DNA from: Sulfuricella sp. | GTDB lineage: Bacteria > Pseudomonadota > Gammaproteobacteria > Burkholderiales > Sulfuricellaceae | Assembly (NCBI GenBank): GCA_023266195.1 | Contig: JAHFRP010000001.1 | Location: forward strand, 1-64,000 | Direction: 5' to 3' | DNA length: 64,000 bases | In this document: piece by piece, positions 1 through 6,187 of the stretch | Numbering within the stretch: position 1 is the first letter of the stretch | How the letters are laid out: every line of letters starts with the position of its first letter | The notes under the pieces: generated by a model | What the model was told of the DNA's origin: nothing | Seen by the model: only the letters and a program-made list of their open reading frames with translations | Databases searched by the model: none | Translations under genes and position numbers: made by a program

Positions 1-110
1 GTTGAAGAAAAGGGTGCGGTCAGCTACTGCAAACGGCGTTAATCAGATTGAAAACCGGCGGCTGGCGCCGCCATGGAATCGTTTGCTCGCTTGACACCGG
101 CCGGCTAATG
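1..110. other. Left edge, unassigned
   Basis: No gene can be assigned here. A short open stretch enters from the left edge and stops at base 42 (ending in residues CKRR); it could be the C-terminus of a gene outside the window. A small GC-rich palindrome (ggcggctggcgccgcc, about 56-71) is also visible. Because the adjoining repeat end starts at 111, this may be the interior of a mobile repeat element. Confidence 0.3.
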
Positions 111-126
111 GGTGTCCCCTATTATT
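111..126 (+). repeat. REP-type repeat end abutting hisG fragment A
   Basis: The 16 bases ggtgtcccctattatt end directly at a hisG 3' fragment. A near-identical end (tctgtcccctattatt, 951-966) abuts the second hisG fragment. The sequence resembles the arm of REP palindromes associated with Y1 (RAYT) transposases that I recall from proteobacteria. Only one arm is present here. Confidence 0.55.
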
Positions 127-128
127 CG

Positions 129-215
129 GTCAACCAGGCCGCGCTGAAACTCAAACGCGCCAGCATCCAGCCGATTCTGGATACTTTTGCCGAGACGGTG
201 GCGAAGGCGGGGTGA
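129..215 (+). pseudogene. hisG: hisG 3' fragment A (28 codons)
   Basis: The frame encodes the last 28 residues of ATP phosphoribosyltransferase HisG (start [10 protein letters not shown], end [11 protein letters not shown]) and stops with TGA at 213-215. It is almost identical to the end of fragment B at 969-1259, differing for example by Ser instead of Gly at RASIQ/RAGIQ. Everything upstream of VNQ is replaced by a REP-type repeat end, so this is a truncated remnant. Homology to fragment B continues about 35 bp past the stop codon, so a genomic segment rather than only coding sequence was duplicated. An intact hisG is not visible in this window. Confidence 0.8.
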
Positions 216-241
216 TTCGTTTTTCGGGGTTTGTTGAGGAG

Positions 242-523
242 TCAGGCGGCTTCGAATACCCGCATCTCGATGTGAAGCCCAGCCGCCGTTGCCATGTTCA
301 CCAGCGCATCGAGGCCGAACAGGTTGATCTTGCCGCGCATGAGGTCAGACACGCGCGGCTGAGTCACTCCAAAGAGCTTGGCGGCCTCCGCTTGGCTCAT
401 TTCGCTGCGGGTGAGGTGATTCTTTAGCGCCGTCATCAGGACGGAACGCAGCTTCATGTTTTCCGCTTCTTCCGGGGTATCTTCGATGGCATCCCAGACG
501 CTGGCAAATCGTTGATTGCTCAT
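242..523 (-). CDS. HTH antitoxin of a HigBA-like toxin-antitoxin pair
   Basis: This 93-residue protein carries an XRE/Cro-type helix-turn-helix at about residues 38-75 (SQAEAAKLFGVTQPRVSDLM is the recognition region), preceded by a charged N-terminal helix. The layout fits the small antitoxins paired with Gp49/HigB-type toxins. Its start codon overlaps the stop of the toxin gene by 4 bp (ATGA, 520-523), which implies translational coupling with toxin first and antitoxin second, as in higBA. It probably neutralises the toxin by direct binding and represses the shared promoter at the palindrome at 868-883. The stop codon lies only a few bases from the duplicated hisG tail, so the module was inserted between the two hisG copies. 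Confidence 0.85.
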   Translation of the reverse strand: MSNQRFASVWDAIEDTPEEAENMKLRSVLMTALKNHLTRSEMSQAEAAKLFGVTQPRVSDLMRGKINLFGLDALVNMATAAGLHIEMRVFEAA

Positions 524-858
524 TGGTTTAGCTCCTTCAACAAGTCGCGATACCGCTTGGCGGCCAAGTTCAGATCGACCTTGCTGGTCTTCTCAGCCTT
601 CTTCTGGAAGCAGTGAAGTACGTAGATGGCATCGGCGAACTTGGCAATATAAATGACCCGAAACGCCCCGGCTGCATCCCGAATCCGAATCTCCTTTACA
701 CCTTGACCGACGGTGTTCATGGGTTTCCAGTCGTCCGCCTCCTGGCCGTTCTGCACCTGATCGAGTTGATGGCCTGCCTCGCGCCTGGCTGCGAGCGGAA
801 AGGTGCGAAGATCATCAAGGGCGCTTCCCCGGAACTCGACAGGCCTAGGATCAATCAT
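520..858 (-). CDS. Gp49/HigB-like toxin (RelE superfamily)
   Basis: A 112-residue protein from the ATG at 858; an upstream TTG at 873 is also open but lies inside the operator palindrome, so ATG is preferred. The fold signature is that of phage-derived Gp49-like HigB toxins: an N-terminal block ([13 protein letters not shown]), the central strand pair [19 protein letters not shown] and the C-terminal [19 protein letters not shown]. The family cleaves mRNA on the ribosome, with basic residues in the central strands doing the work. It is followed by, and overlaps, its antitoxin. The family call is strong; toxicity is inferred from family only. Confidence 0.85.
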   Translation of the reverse strand: MIDPRPVEFRGSALDDLRTFPLAARREAGHQLDQVQNGQEADDWKPMNTVGQGVKEIRIRDAAGAFRVIYIAKFADAIYVLHCFQKKAEKTSKVDLNLAAKRYRDLLKELNQ

Positions 859-867
859 GTTTGCAAT

Positions 868-883
868 ATACAATATGTTGTAT
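868..883 (-). promoter_or_regulatory. Operator palindrome of the toxin-antitoxin operon
   Basis: ATACAATATGTTGTAT is an inverted repeat (ATACAA/TTGTAT around TATG) ending 10 bp before the toxin start codon. Position and symmetry fit autorepression by the HTH antitoxin, alone or in complex with the toxin. The surrounding sequence is AT-rich and could contain the -10 element of the operon promoter. Confidence 0.6.
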
Positions 884-905
884 AGTATGGCAAGCCGGCG
901 TGGAG

Positions 906-966
906 AATAGGACAGGCCACGGTTTTAGAGCGCCAAATCGAAAACCATGGTCTGTCCCCTATTATT
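906..966 (+). repeat. REP-type hairpin abutting hisG fragment B
   Basis: A long imperfect palindrome: left arm aataggacaggccacggttt (906-925) and right arm aaaaccatggtctgtcccct plus attatt (941-966), with a loop of about 14 bases. It looks like a RAYT-associated REP element. It ends within a few bases of where HisG similarity begins in fragment B, so it marks the truncation point. Confidence 0.65.
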
Positions 967-968
967 GT

Positions 969-1259
969 GCCAAATACCTGGAAACCGCGCGCGAGCATTT
1001 CGCGAAGAAGGGCGTCCACGTCGACCTGATCAAGCTCTACGGCTCGATGGAACTGGCGCCGCTGGTCGGGCTGGCCGACGCCATCGTCGATCTGGTGAGC
1101 AGCGGCGGCACGCTCAAGGCCAACAACCTGGTGGCGGTCGAGGAAATCATGCAGATCAGCTCGCGCCTGGTGGTCAACCAGGCCGCGCTGAAACTGAAGC
1201 GCGCCGGCATCCAGCCGATTCTGGATACTTTTGCCGAGACGGTGGCCAAGGCGGGGTGA
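969..1259 (+). pseudogene. hisG: hisG 3' fragment B (96 codons)
   Basis: The frame encodes the C-terminal 96 residues of the short-form ATP phosphoribosyltransferase HisG, which would be about 215 residues if complete. Recognisable blocks are [58 protein letters not shown] and [18 protein letters not shown]. The catalytic N-terminal half is missing and is replaced by a REP-type hairpin. The frame stays open upstream to about 861, but that extension is repeat sequence. In related genomes intact hisG lies immediately before hisD; here about 1.8 kb of accessory DNA follows instead. The first enzyme of histidine synthesis must come from a copy outside the window if the pathway works. Confidence 0.85.
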
Positions 1260-1310
1260 TTCGCGCTTAGGGGTTTGTTGTAGGTCAGCGGGAAACCAAA
1301 CAGTTGATGT

Positions 1311-1409
1311 GTAGGGCGGATTAGGCCGAAGGCCGTAATCCGCCGGATGTTTCCGATGTCAGTCACTGAGCGACATACGGCGCAATGCCCTTCGGTTATT
1401 GCGCCCTAC
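1311..1409. repeat. Compound palindromic intergenic repeat (GTAGGGCG...CGCCCTAC)
   Basis: Two hairpins, 1315-1344 (ggcggatta/taatccgcc arms) and 1379-1405 (ggcgcaat/attgcgcc arms), are enclosed by an outer inverted repeat gtagggcg (1311-1318) and cgccctac (1402-1409). This architecture is that of a dispersed intergenic repeat I recall as common in proteobacterial genomes. It has no coding content. Confidence 0.6.
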
Positions 1410-1440
1410 GCGCTGTTTTCCGGTGTAGCATGGGGTGTGC

Positions 1441-1515
1441 TACAGAGCTAGACCTGACCCCGTGCTTTCCTACAGAGCTAGACCTGACCCCGTGCTTTCC
1501 GACCCCGTGCTTTCC
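1441..1515 (+). repeat. 30-bp perfect tandem duplication plus half copy
   Basis: The 30-bp unit beginning tacagagctagacctgaccc is repeated exactly at 1441-1470 and 1471-1500. A third partial copy, gaccccgtgctttcc, follows at 1501-1515. There are no spacers, so this is not a CRISPR. The ctgacccc motif is complementary to ggggtcag at 1551-1558, so the block can also fold. Confidence 0.9.
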
Positions 1516-1580
1516 CGTTCCCGAAAAAATTGGGCCGGACCTGAACCAGGGGGGTCAGAGTCGGGTTTTTCTACAGCTTC

Positions 1581-1587
1581 GTTAGGG
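1581..1587 (-). other. Core site of truncated second attC
   Basis: On the minus strand CCCTAAC follows the stop codon of the cassette 2 gene directly. It is the exact complement of GTTAGGG, the core with which cassette 2 begins (1996-2002). No folding partner arm is found to its left, where repeat sequence begins within about 70 bp. The attC of cassette 2 is therefore incomplete. Confidence 0.65.
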
Positions 1588-1989
1588 CTACTCATGCTTG
1601 CCCACTGCCATTTTCGATAGCAACTCATTCAACTGCGAAACGAGTGCCTTGAGGTTCTCAGTTTGGGTGTGGCCAGACGCGCCAGGTTGAGGGTTTCGTG
1701 CGATCTCGTGAATGGCCGACTGAATCCCTTCAGTTAGCGCCTTTGCTGCATCAATACGTGCCAGGGTCGCTTTTCCTTCCACCACTTGCGGCAGTGAATC
1801 CAAAATGTTGGCCGTTGACGACATGATCTGTCGTTGCCACCCATCAACGGCGGCGTTGATGTTCTTCAATATTGCGTCAGCCTGCTGCGCATCACGCCTA
1901 GCTGACGCGGCGAACCATATAGAGAGAACCAAGCTCCCAATGGGAAGTGCCCAATCTTTCAGGAATGAGATGAAATCGGTAGAGGACAT
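1588..1989 (-). CDS. Integron cassette 2 protein: single-TM protein with helical tail
   Basis: I do not recognise this 133-residue protein. It has one hydrophobic segment near the N-terminus (about residues 14-29, ALPIGSLVLSIWFAAS) followed by a positively charged RRDAQQ and a long helix-forming, probably coiled-coil region to the end. That suggests an N-terminally anchored protein with a cytoplasmic helical domain. The ATG lies 6 bp after the AGGG of the cassette core site, so the core can serve as the ribosome-binding site. Start and stop fit the cassette boundaries almost exactly, which supports a real cassette gene. Function is unknown. Confidence 0.7.
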   Translation of the reverse strand: MSSTDFISFLKDWALPIGSLVLSIWFAASARRDAQQADAILKNINAAVDGWQRQIMSSTANILDSLPQVVEGKATLARIDAAKALTEGIQSAIHEIARNPQPGASGHTQTENLKALVSQLNELLSKMAVGKHE

Positions 1990-1995
1990 TGGTAG

Positions 1996-2065
1996 CCCTA
2001 ACGTGGAGGTAACCGGCGCTGCGCGGCTTTATCGCGCAGCGTCCGTGTTGACCGCCGGGTTGGGG
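1996..2065 (-). other. attC recombination site of cassette 1
   Basis: A 70-bp imperfect palindrome. Outer arms CCCTAAC (1996-2002) and GTTGGGG (2059-2065) are the simple sites. Inner pairs are GGT/ACC, AAC/GTT, CGG/CCG and a 9-bp CGCTGCGCG/CGCGCAGCG stem around the loop GCTTTAT. Three bases (2042, 2046, 2050) are left unpaired, all on one arm, as are the extrahelical bases that set strand polarity in known attC sites. The size is within the attC range. Confidence 0.88.
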
Positions 2066-2093
2066 GGTGGCCGCCAAGACCAAGGAGGAAAGC

Positions 2094-2363
2094 ATGGCTC
2101 GTGAACTTGAATACATGGCACCAAGCCTGCGGGATGCCCCAAGGAGGGGGTGGCTGTTCTGCGTTCTCTGCCACAGCGCGGCTGGCCCGGACGACGTGGC
2201 TGAACTCTCGATGGTCGTCGAAGACGAAGACGGACGGCTTCTGTTTCTTACGCCAGATGCTGTTCGGTTTGTCTCCGGTGACGATCATGAGTACGCCCGC
2301 TCCTGGCAGTGTGTAACCAATTTGTCGGTGTTGACCGAGTTTGAATCGAGGAGAGACGTGTGA
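2094..2363 (+). CDS. Possible reverse-oriented cassette 1 protein, unknown
   Basis: An 89-residue frame of unknown family. It starts at ATG 2094 behind a near-perfect Shine-Dalgarno AAGGAGG (2082-2088). The protein is acidic and includes a Cys pair (FCVLCHS) and a VVEDEDGRLLFLTPDAV stretch typical of a folded beta segment. It lies inside integron cassette 1 but opposite to cassette orientation, and its last 79 bp overlap the minus-strand gene at 2285-2530. Promoterless reverse genes are uncommon in cassettes, so it would need its own promoter, which would have to lie in or near the attC. I consider it plausible mainly because of the ribosome-binding site. Confidence 0.5.
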   Translation: MARELEYMAPSLRDAPRRGWLFCVLCHSAAGPDDVAELSMVVEDEDGRLLFLTPDAVRFVSGDDHEYARSWQCVTNLSVLTEFESRRDV

Positions 2364-2530
2364 TCTGTATTCAATCCAGCGTAGTCGAACTCCCGGATCA
2401 CTTCCGTGGCGAGAGTGCGAAGTGCGGCATCGTCGGAGTGTGCGGCAACAGCGTTAAGACGGTTCCGAATCGCCTTCCGGCGCCCAAGCATTCCAACGGC
2501 TTCAAGCGCTTCACGGTACCAGTTAGTCAT
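2285..2530 (-). CDS. Integron cassette 1 protein, unknown
   Basis: An 81-residue protein I do not recognise, rich in Arg, Ala and Leu and probably mostly helical (residues 1-50), with no membrane segment. Its ATG lies 5 bp after the GGGG of the cassette core GTTGGGG, which doubles as a Shine-Dalgarno sequence; this is the expected first gene of a cassette read from attI. Its stop overlaps the ATG of a further minus-strand frame (2288 to 1998, ATGA overlap), but that frame runs into the attC and is Pro/Arg-rich, so I do not call it. The 3' end overlaps the plus-strand frame at 2094-2363. Confidence 0.6.
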   Translation of the reverse strand: MTNWYREALEAVGMLGRRKAIRNRLNAVAAHSDDAALRTLATEVIREFDYAGLNTDHTSLLDSNSVNTDKLVTHCQERAYS

Positions 2531-2535
2531 AAATC

Positions 2536-2594
2536 CCCCAACGTGGTGTATACACCGATAACGGTGTATGCCTCGTGGAACCGCGGTGTATAAT
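2536..2594 (-). other. attI-like site with GGTGTAT repeats
   Basis: The junction core CCCCAAC (plus strand 2536-2542; GTTGGGG on minus) separates cassette 1 from the integrase side. Next to it lie the perfect palindrome GGTGTATACACC (2545-2556) and two further direct copies of CGGTGTAT (2562-2569, 2584-2591). In characterised attI sites the integrase binds the core plus nearby direct repeats, so these are candidate accessory sites. They could instead be operators for a regulator of the cassette promoter. Confidence 0.5.
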
Positions 2595-2605
2595 CTGAGG
2601 TGAAA

Positions 2606-2634
2606 TTGTTAACAACATATTGTTTTATTATAAC
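2606..2634 (+). promoter_or_regulatory. Candidate promoter of the integrase remnant
   Basis: TTGTTA (2606-2611), a 17-bp spacer and TATAAC (2629-2634) form a sigma-70-like promoter facing the intI remnant. The region is strikingly AT-rich compared with its surroundings. The putative TTG start at 2646 would lie only a few bases after the transcription start, so the original translation start is uncertain. Confidence 0.4.
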
Positions 2635-2645
2635 ATATTTATGCG

Positions 2646-2985
2646 TTGAGCCAAATTGTGGCTGCCGAAAACACACCTTCTGCTGCAAACGCTCCCAAAT
2701 TCCTCGACCACGTTCGTGATCGCATCCGAGTTAAACATTACAGCATCCGCACCGAAACGCAATACCTACATTGAATAAAACGATTCATTCTTCATCACGA
2801 TAAGCGCTATCCCAAAGGCATGATGGCTGCCGAGGTGGATGCCTCCCCGACGCATATGCCAAAGCTGGCGGAATTTCGGCTTCGACTCGGAATCAGGTGC
2901 TTTTGGCATTGTTATTTCTTTATCGAGAAGTGCTTGGTGTGGATTTGCCTTGGTTGGACAATGTAGTGGTATGCGTGGCAAACGT
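2646..2985 (+). pseudogene. intI: Integron integrase intI, truncated and mutated
   Basis: The N-terminal third of a tyrosine-recombinase integron integrase is readable. The blocks KFLDHVRDRIRVKHYSIRTE and IKRFILHHDKRYPKGMMAAE are in one frame, separated by TGA at the position of a conserved Trp (YVDWI/RRF in intact IntI). After a frameshift near 2870, SASTRNQ and LFLYREVLGVDLPWLDNVV follow in another frame. Similarity fades by about 2985. The catalytic C-terminal domain with the R-H-R-Y residues is absent. The gene is therefore dead, and any cassette movement would need an integrase in trans. Confidence 0.88.
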
Positions 2986-3004
2986 GCCGACAAGACGTCG
3001 GAGG

Positions 3005-3033
3005 TTTCGGCTCGTCATGCTTAGGTTTATAAT
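3005..3033 (+). promoter_or_regulatory. Candidate promoter for hisD
   Basis: A perfect TATAAT (3028-3033) lies 32 bp before the hisD start, with a weak -35 (tttcgg, 3005-3010) at 17-bp spacing. Since hisG no longer precedes hisD, the his genes need a promoter here. No clear Shine-Dalgarno sequence precedes the hisD ATG. Confidence 0.4.
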
Positions 3034-3065
3034 TCCGCTTTCCAAAAATTCACACCACGCCGACC

Positions 3066-4364
3066 ATGTTGAATATTAAACGCTACCGCAGCACCCAGCC
3101 CGATTTTCAGGCGCGGCTGACCGATTTGCTCGCTTTCGAGGGCGCGCAGGACGAATCCATCGACAACGTGGTGGCGGGCATCCTGCACGACGTGAAAGCG
3201 CGCGGCGATGCCGCCGTGCTGGAATACACGCAGCGTTTCGACCGGCTGGAAGCGGCTTCCATGGCTGAGCTGGAAATGTCGCAGTCGCGCCTGCAACAGG
3301 CGCTTGACGGTCTGCCCGCCGACCAGCGCGAAGCACTCCAGCAGGCCGCCGAGCGGGTGCGCGTTTATCACGAAAAGCAGTTGATGCAGTCGTGGAATTA
3401 CACCGAAGCCGACGGCACGATGCTCGGCCAGCAGGTGACGGCGCTCGACCGCGTCGGGCTGTACGTGCCCGGCGGCAAGGCGGCTTACCCGTCGTCGGTG
3501 CTGATGAACGCGATACCCGCCAAGGTGGCCGGGGTGAAAGAGCTGATCATGGTGGTGCCGACGCCGGATGGCGTGGTCAACGAGCTGGTGCTGGCCGCGG
3601 CGGCGGTGTGCGGCGTGGACCGGGTGTTCACCGTCGGCGGGGCGCAGGCGGTCGGCGCGCTGGCCTACGGCACCGCGACCGTGCCGCAGGTGGACAAGAT
3701 CGTCGGCCCCGGCAACGCCTATGTCGCCGCCGCCAAGCGCCGCGTCTTCGGCGTGGTCGGTATCGACATGGTGGCGGGGCCGTCGGAGATCCTGATTATT
3801 TGCGACGGCAAGACCGACCCTGACTGGATCGCGATGGATCTGTTTTCCCAGGCCGAGCACGACGAGCTGGCGCAGTCCATCCTGCTTAGTCCGGACGCCG
3901 CCTTCATCGATGCGGTGGCGGCCAGCATCGAAAAACTGCTGCCGCAGATGCCGCGCCAGGAAATCATCCGCACCGCGCTGGAATCGCGCGGCGCGCTGAT
4001 CCAGGTGAAAGACCTGGACGAGGCGGCAGAGATATCCAATTACATTTCGCCCGAGCACCTGGAATTGTCGGTGGAAGACCCGGTCGCGCTGACCAAAAGC
4101 ATCAAGCACGCCGGTGCGATTTTCATGGGACGCCAGACCTGCGAGGCGCTGGGCGACTACTGCGCCGGCCCCAACCACGTGCTGCCGACTTCGCGCACCG
4201 CGCGCTTTTCCTCGCCGCTGGGGGTCTACGATTTCCAGAAGCGCAGCAGCCTGATCATGGTGTCCAAGGCCGGTGCGCAGGTGCTCGGCAAGATTTCCAT
4301 GGTGCTGGCCGAGGGCGAGGGGCTTCAGGCGCACGCCCGCTCCGCCGAATACCGTTCGCGCTGA
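3066..4364 (+). CDS. hisD: Histidinol dehydrogenase
   Basis: HisD oxidises L-histidinol to L-histidine in two NAD-dependent steps, the last reactions of histidine synthesis, in the cytosol. The 432-residue length is usual. Signature stretches are [29 protein letters not shown] (nucleotide site), SQAEHDE with the zinc-binding Gln and His near residue 262, and SPEHLEL with the catalytic Glu-His pair near residue 330. It is the first intact his gene after the disrupted hisG region; hisC starts 14 bp downstream. Confidence 0.98.
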   Translation: MLNIKRYRSTQPDFQARLTDLLAFEGAQDESIDNVVAGILHDVKARGDAAVLEYTQRFDRLEAASMAELEMSQSRLQQALDGLPADQREALQQAAERVRVYHEKQLMQSWNYTEADGTMLGQQVTALDRVGLYVPGGKAAYPSSVLMNAIPAKVAGVKELIMVVPTPDGVVNELVLAAAAVCGVDRVFTVGGAQAVGALAYGTATVPQVDKIVGPGNAYVAAAKRRVFGVVGIDMVAGPSEILIICDGKTDPDWIAMDLFSQAEHDELAQSILLSPDAAFIDAVAASIEKLLPQMPRQEIIRTALESRGALIQVKDLDEAAEISNYISPEHLELSVEDPVALTKSIKHAGAIFMGRQTCEALGDYCAGPNHVLPTSRTARFSSPLGVYDFQKRSSLIMVSKAGAQVLGKISMVLAEGEGLQAHARSAEYRSR

Positions 4365-4377
4365 TCGGGACGCAATC

Positions 4378-5442
4378 GTGAGCCGCTACTGGAGCGCCCT
4401 CGTCCACGGCCTGACGCCCTATGTGCCGGGCGAGCAGCCGAAGCTGCCCGACCTGGTCAAGCTCAACACCAACGAGAACCCCTACGGGCCGAGTCCGCGG
4501 GTGCTGGAGGCGCTGCGCGGGGAGATCGGCGACTCGCTGCGGCTCTACCCCGACCCCAACAGCGACCGGCTCAAGCAGGCCATCGCCGACTTCCACGGCG
4601 TGACGCCGGCCCAGGTATTCGTCGGCAACGGTTCCGACGAGGTGTTGGGGCACACTTTCCTCGCGCTGTTGAAGCACGACGCGCCGGTGCTGTTCCCGGA
4701 CGTGACCTACAGCTTCTATCCGGTGTATTGCAGCCTGTACGGCATCGAATACGAGCAGCCGCCGCTTAGCGAGTCGTTCGAGATTCGCATCGACGATTAT
4801 TTCAGGCCCAACGGCGGGATTGTTTTTCCCAATCCGAACGCCCCCACCGGCCGCGCGCTGCCGCTGTCCGAAATCGAGCGCCTGCTCTTGGCCAACACCG
4901 AATCGGTGGTGGTGATCGACGAGGCGTATATCGATTTCGGCGGCGAATCTGCGGTCGGGCTGGTCGATCGTTATCCCAACCTGCTGGTCGTGCATACGCT
5001 GTCGAAATCCCGCTCGCTGGCGGGCTTGCGTGTGGGCTATGCCGTCGGCGATCCTGCGCTGATCGAGGCGCTGATCCGGGTGAAGGACAGCTTCAATTCC
5101 TATCCGCTCGACCGTTTCGCCAATGCCGGGGCCGCGGCGGCGATGGAAGACCGCGCCTATTTCGAGGAAACCTGCCGCAAGGTAGTCGCCAGCCGCACCC
5201 GGCTGGTGGTCGATCTGACGGCGCTGGGTTTCGACGTGCTGTCTTCCGCCGCCAATTTCATCTTTGCCCGCCACAGCCGGCGCGACGGCGCCGAGCTCGC
5301 CGCGAGCCTGCGCGAACGCAGCATCATCGTGCGCCACTTCAGGTCGCCGGCGCGCATCGCCCAGTTCCTGCGCATCACCGTCGGGACGGATGAACAGTGC
5401 GATGCGCTGGTGGCGGCGCTACGGGAAATTCTGGCCGAGTAG
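4378..5442 (+). CDS. hisC: Histidinol-phosphate aminotransferase
   Basis: HisC is a PLP-dependent class I/II aminotransferase that converts imidazole-acetol phosphate and glutamate to L-histidinol phosphate. The 354-residue protein shows [12 protein letters not shown] near the N-terminus, FPNPNAPTG (substrate site), the DEAYIDF motif with the PLP-pyridine Asp near residue 181, and [12 protein letters not shown] with the Schiff-base Lys near residue 210. The start was taken as the GTG at 4378, 13 bp after the hisD stop, because it gives the family N-terminus; the frame is open further upstream inside hisD. The segment between hisC and hisB (about 155 bp) is the only sizeable gap in the hisD-hisB stretch. 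Confidence 0.97.
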   Translation: MSRYWSALVHGLTPYVPGEQPKLPDLVKLNTNENPYGPSPRVLEALRGEIGDSLRLYPDPNSDRLKQAIADFHGVTPAQVFVGNGSDEVLGHTFLALLKHDAPVLFPDVTYSFYPVYCSLYGIEYEQPPLSESFEIRIDDYFRPNGGIVFPNPNAPTGRALPLSEIERLLLANTESVVVIDEAYIDFGGESAVGLVDRYPNLLVVHTLSKSRSLAGLRVGYAVGDPALIEALIRVKDSFNSYPLDRFANAGAAAAMEDRAYFEETCRKVVASRTRLVVDLTALGFDVLSSAANFIFARHSRRDGAELAASLRERSIIVRHFRSPARIAQFLRITVGTDEQCDALVAALREILAE

Positions 5443-5596
5443 TGGGCTACGCCGGGTGGGAAAGCCCGACCCACAGTTCTCCAAGGGCGGTGTTGACGGG
5501 CAATCGAATTCCTGTCCTGTCTCGCCCCGCTTTGCCCTGTTGCCATGCTGGGTTAGAATGGAAAAAATTTCAGTTAAATCTTTGGCCGATTATTTG

Positions 5597-6184
5597 ATGC
5601 GCACCTCCCAAGTCAACCGCAATACCCTGGAAACCCAGGTCAGCGTCGAGCTGAACCTGGACGGCAGCGGCGCCGCCAAGCTGGACAGCGGCGTGCCCTT
5701 TCTCGACCACATGCTGGACCAGATTGCGCGGCATGGGCTGATTGATCTGGCGGTGGCCGCCAAGGGCGACCTGCACATCGATGCCCACCACACGGTGGAA
5801 GACATCGGCATCACCCTGGGCCAGGCGTTTGCCCAGGCGGTCGGCGACAAGAAGGGCATCCGCCGCTACGGCCATGCCTACGTGCCGCTGGACGAGGCGC
5901 TGTCGCGCGTGGTGATCGATCTTTCCGGGCGTCCGGGCCTGGTGTTCGAGGTGGATTTCTCGCGCGGCACGATCGGCGAGTTCGATGTCGATCTGGTGCC
6001 GGAATTTTTCCAGGGATTCGTCAATCACGCCGGGGTGACGCTGCACATCGACGGCCTGCGCGGCAGGAACGCGCACCATCAGGCCGAAACCATCTTCAAG
6101 GCTTTCGGCCGCGCGCTGCGCATGGCGGTCGAACCCGACGCGCGGCTGGGCGATGCGCTGCCCTCCACCAAGGGTAGTCTATAG
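5597..6184 (+). CDS. hisB: Imidazoleglycerol-phosphate dehydratase
   Basis: HisB dehydrates imidazole glycerol phosphate to imidazole-acetol phosphate. The protein is the monofunctional 195-residue form, without the phosphatase domain of enteric HisB. The start ATG 5597 gives [13 protein letters not shown], the usual beginning; an upstream in-frame ATG at 5558 would add 13 residues. Manganese-binding His/Glu clusters are seen in [23 protein letters not shown] and [13 protein letters not shown]. hisH begins 3 bp after its stop, so the two are probably co-translated. Confidence 0.97.
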   Translation: MRTSQVNRNTLETQVSVELNLDGSGAAKLDSGVPFLDHMLDQIARHGLIDLAVAAKGDLHIDAHHTVEDIGITLGQAFAQAVGDKKGIRRYGHAYVPLDEALSRVVIDLSGRPGLVFEVDFSRGTIGEFDVDLVPEFFQGFVNHAGVTLHIDGLRGRNAHHQAETIFKAFGRALRMAVEPDARLGDALPSTKGSL

Positions 6185-6187
6185 CTT

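Larger units (their letters stand above)
1581..2985 (-). mobile_element. Relict chromosomal integron (intI remnant, attI junction, two cassettes, attC)
   Basis: The parts are, from right to left, a decayed integron integrase (2646-2985, plus strand), an attI-like region ending in core GTTGGGG (2536-2542), cassette 1 (2062-2541), a folded attC (1996-2065), cassette 2 and the first core of a second attC (1581-1587). Read on the minus strand, each cassette begins with the TTRGGG half of a core and its attC opens with the exact complement of its own core: CCCCAAC for the GTTGGGG cassette and CCCTAAC for the GTTAGGG cassette. This matching is the specific signature of integrase-mobilised cassettes. 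The array is cut off on the left by dispersed repeats. Confidence 0.85.

Noticed and set aside
242-858. The toxin-antitoxin pair as a third integron cassette.
   Set aside because: No GTTRRRY core or attC-like fold was found at its edges; it is flanked by hisG fragments and REP repeats instead.
1441-1515. Possible CRISPR array.
   Set aside because: The repeats are directly adjacent with no spacers, and no cas genes are near.
1998-2288. A 96-codon minus-strand frame coupled by ATGA to the cassette 1 gene.
   Set aside because: Its last quarter is the attC itself, and its composition (Pro, Arg, His) looks like a translated shadow. It lies opposite a more protein-like frame with a strong Shine-Dalgarno. 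It cannot be fully excluded.
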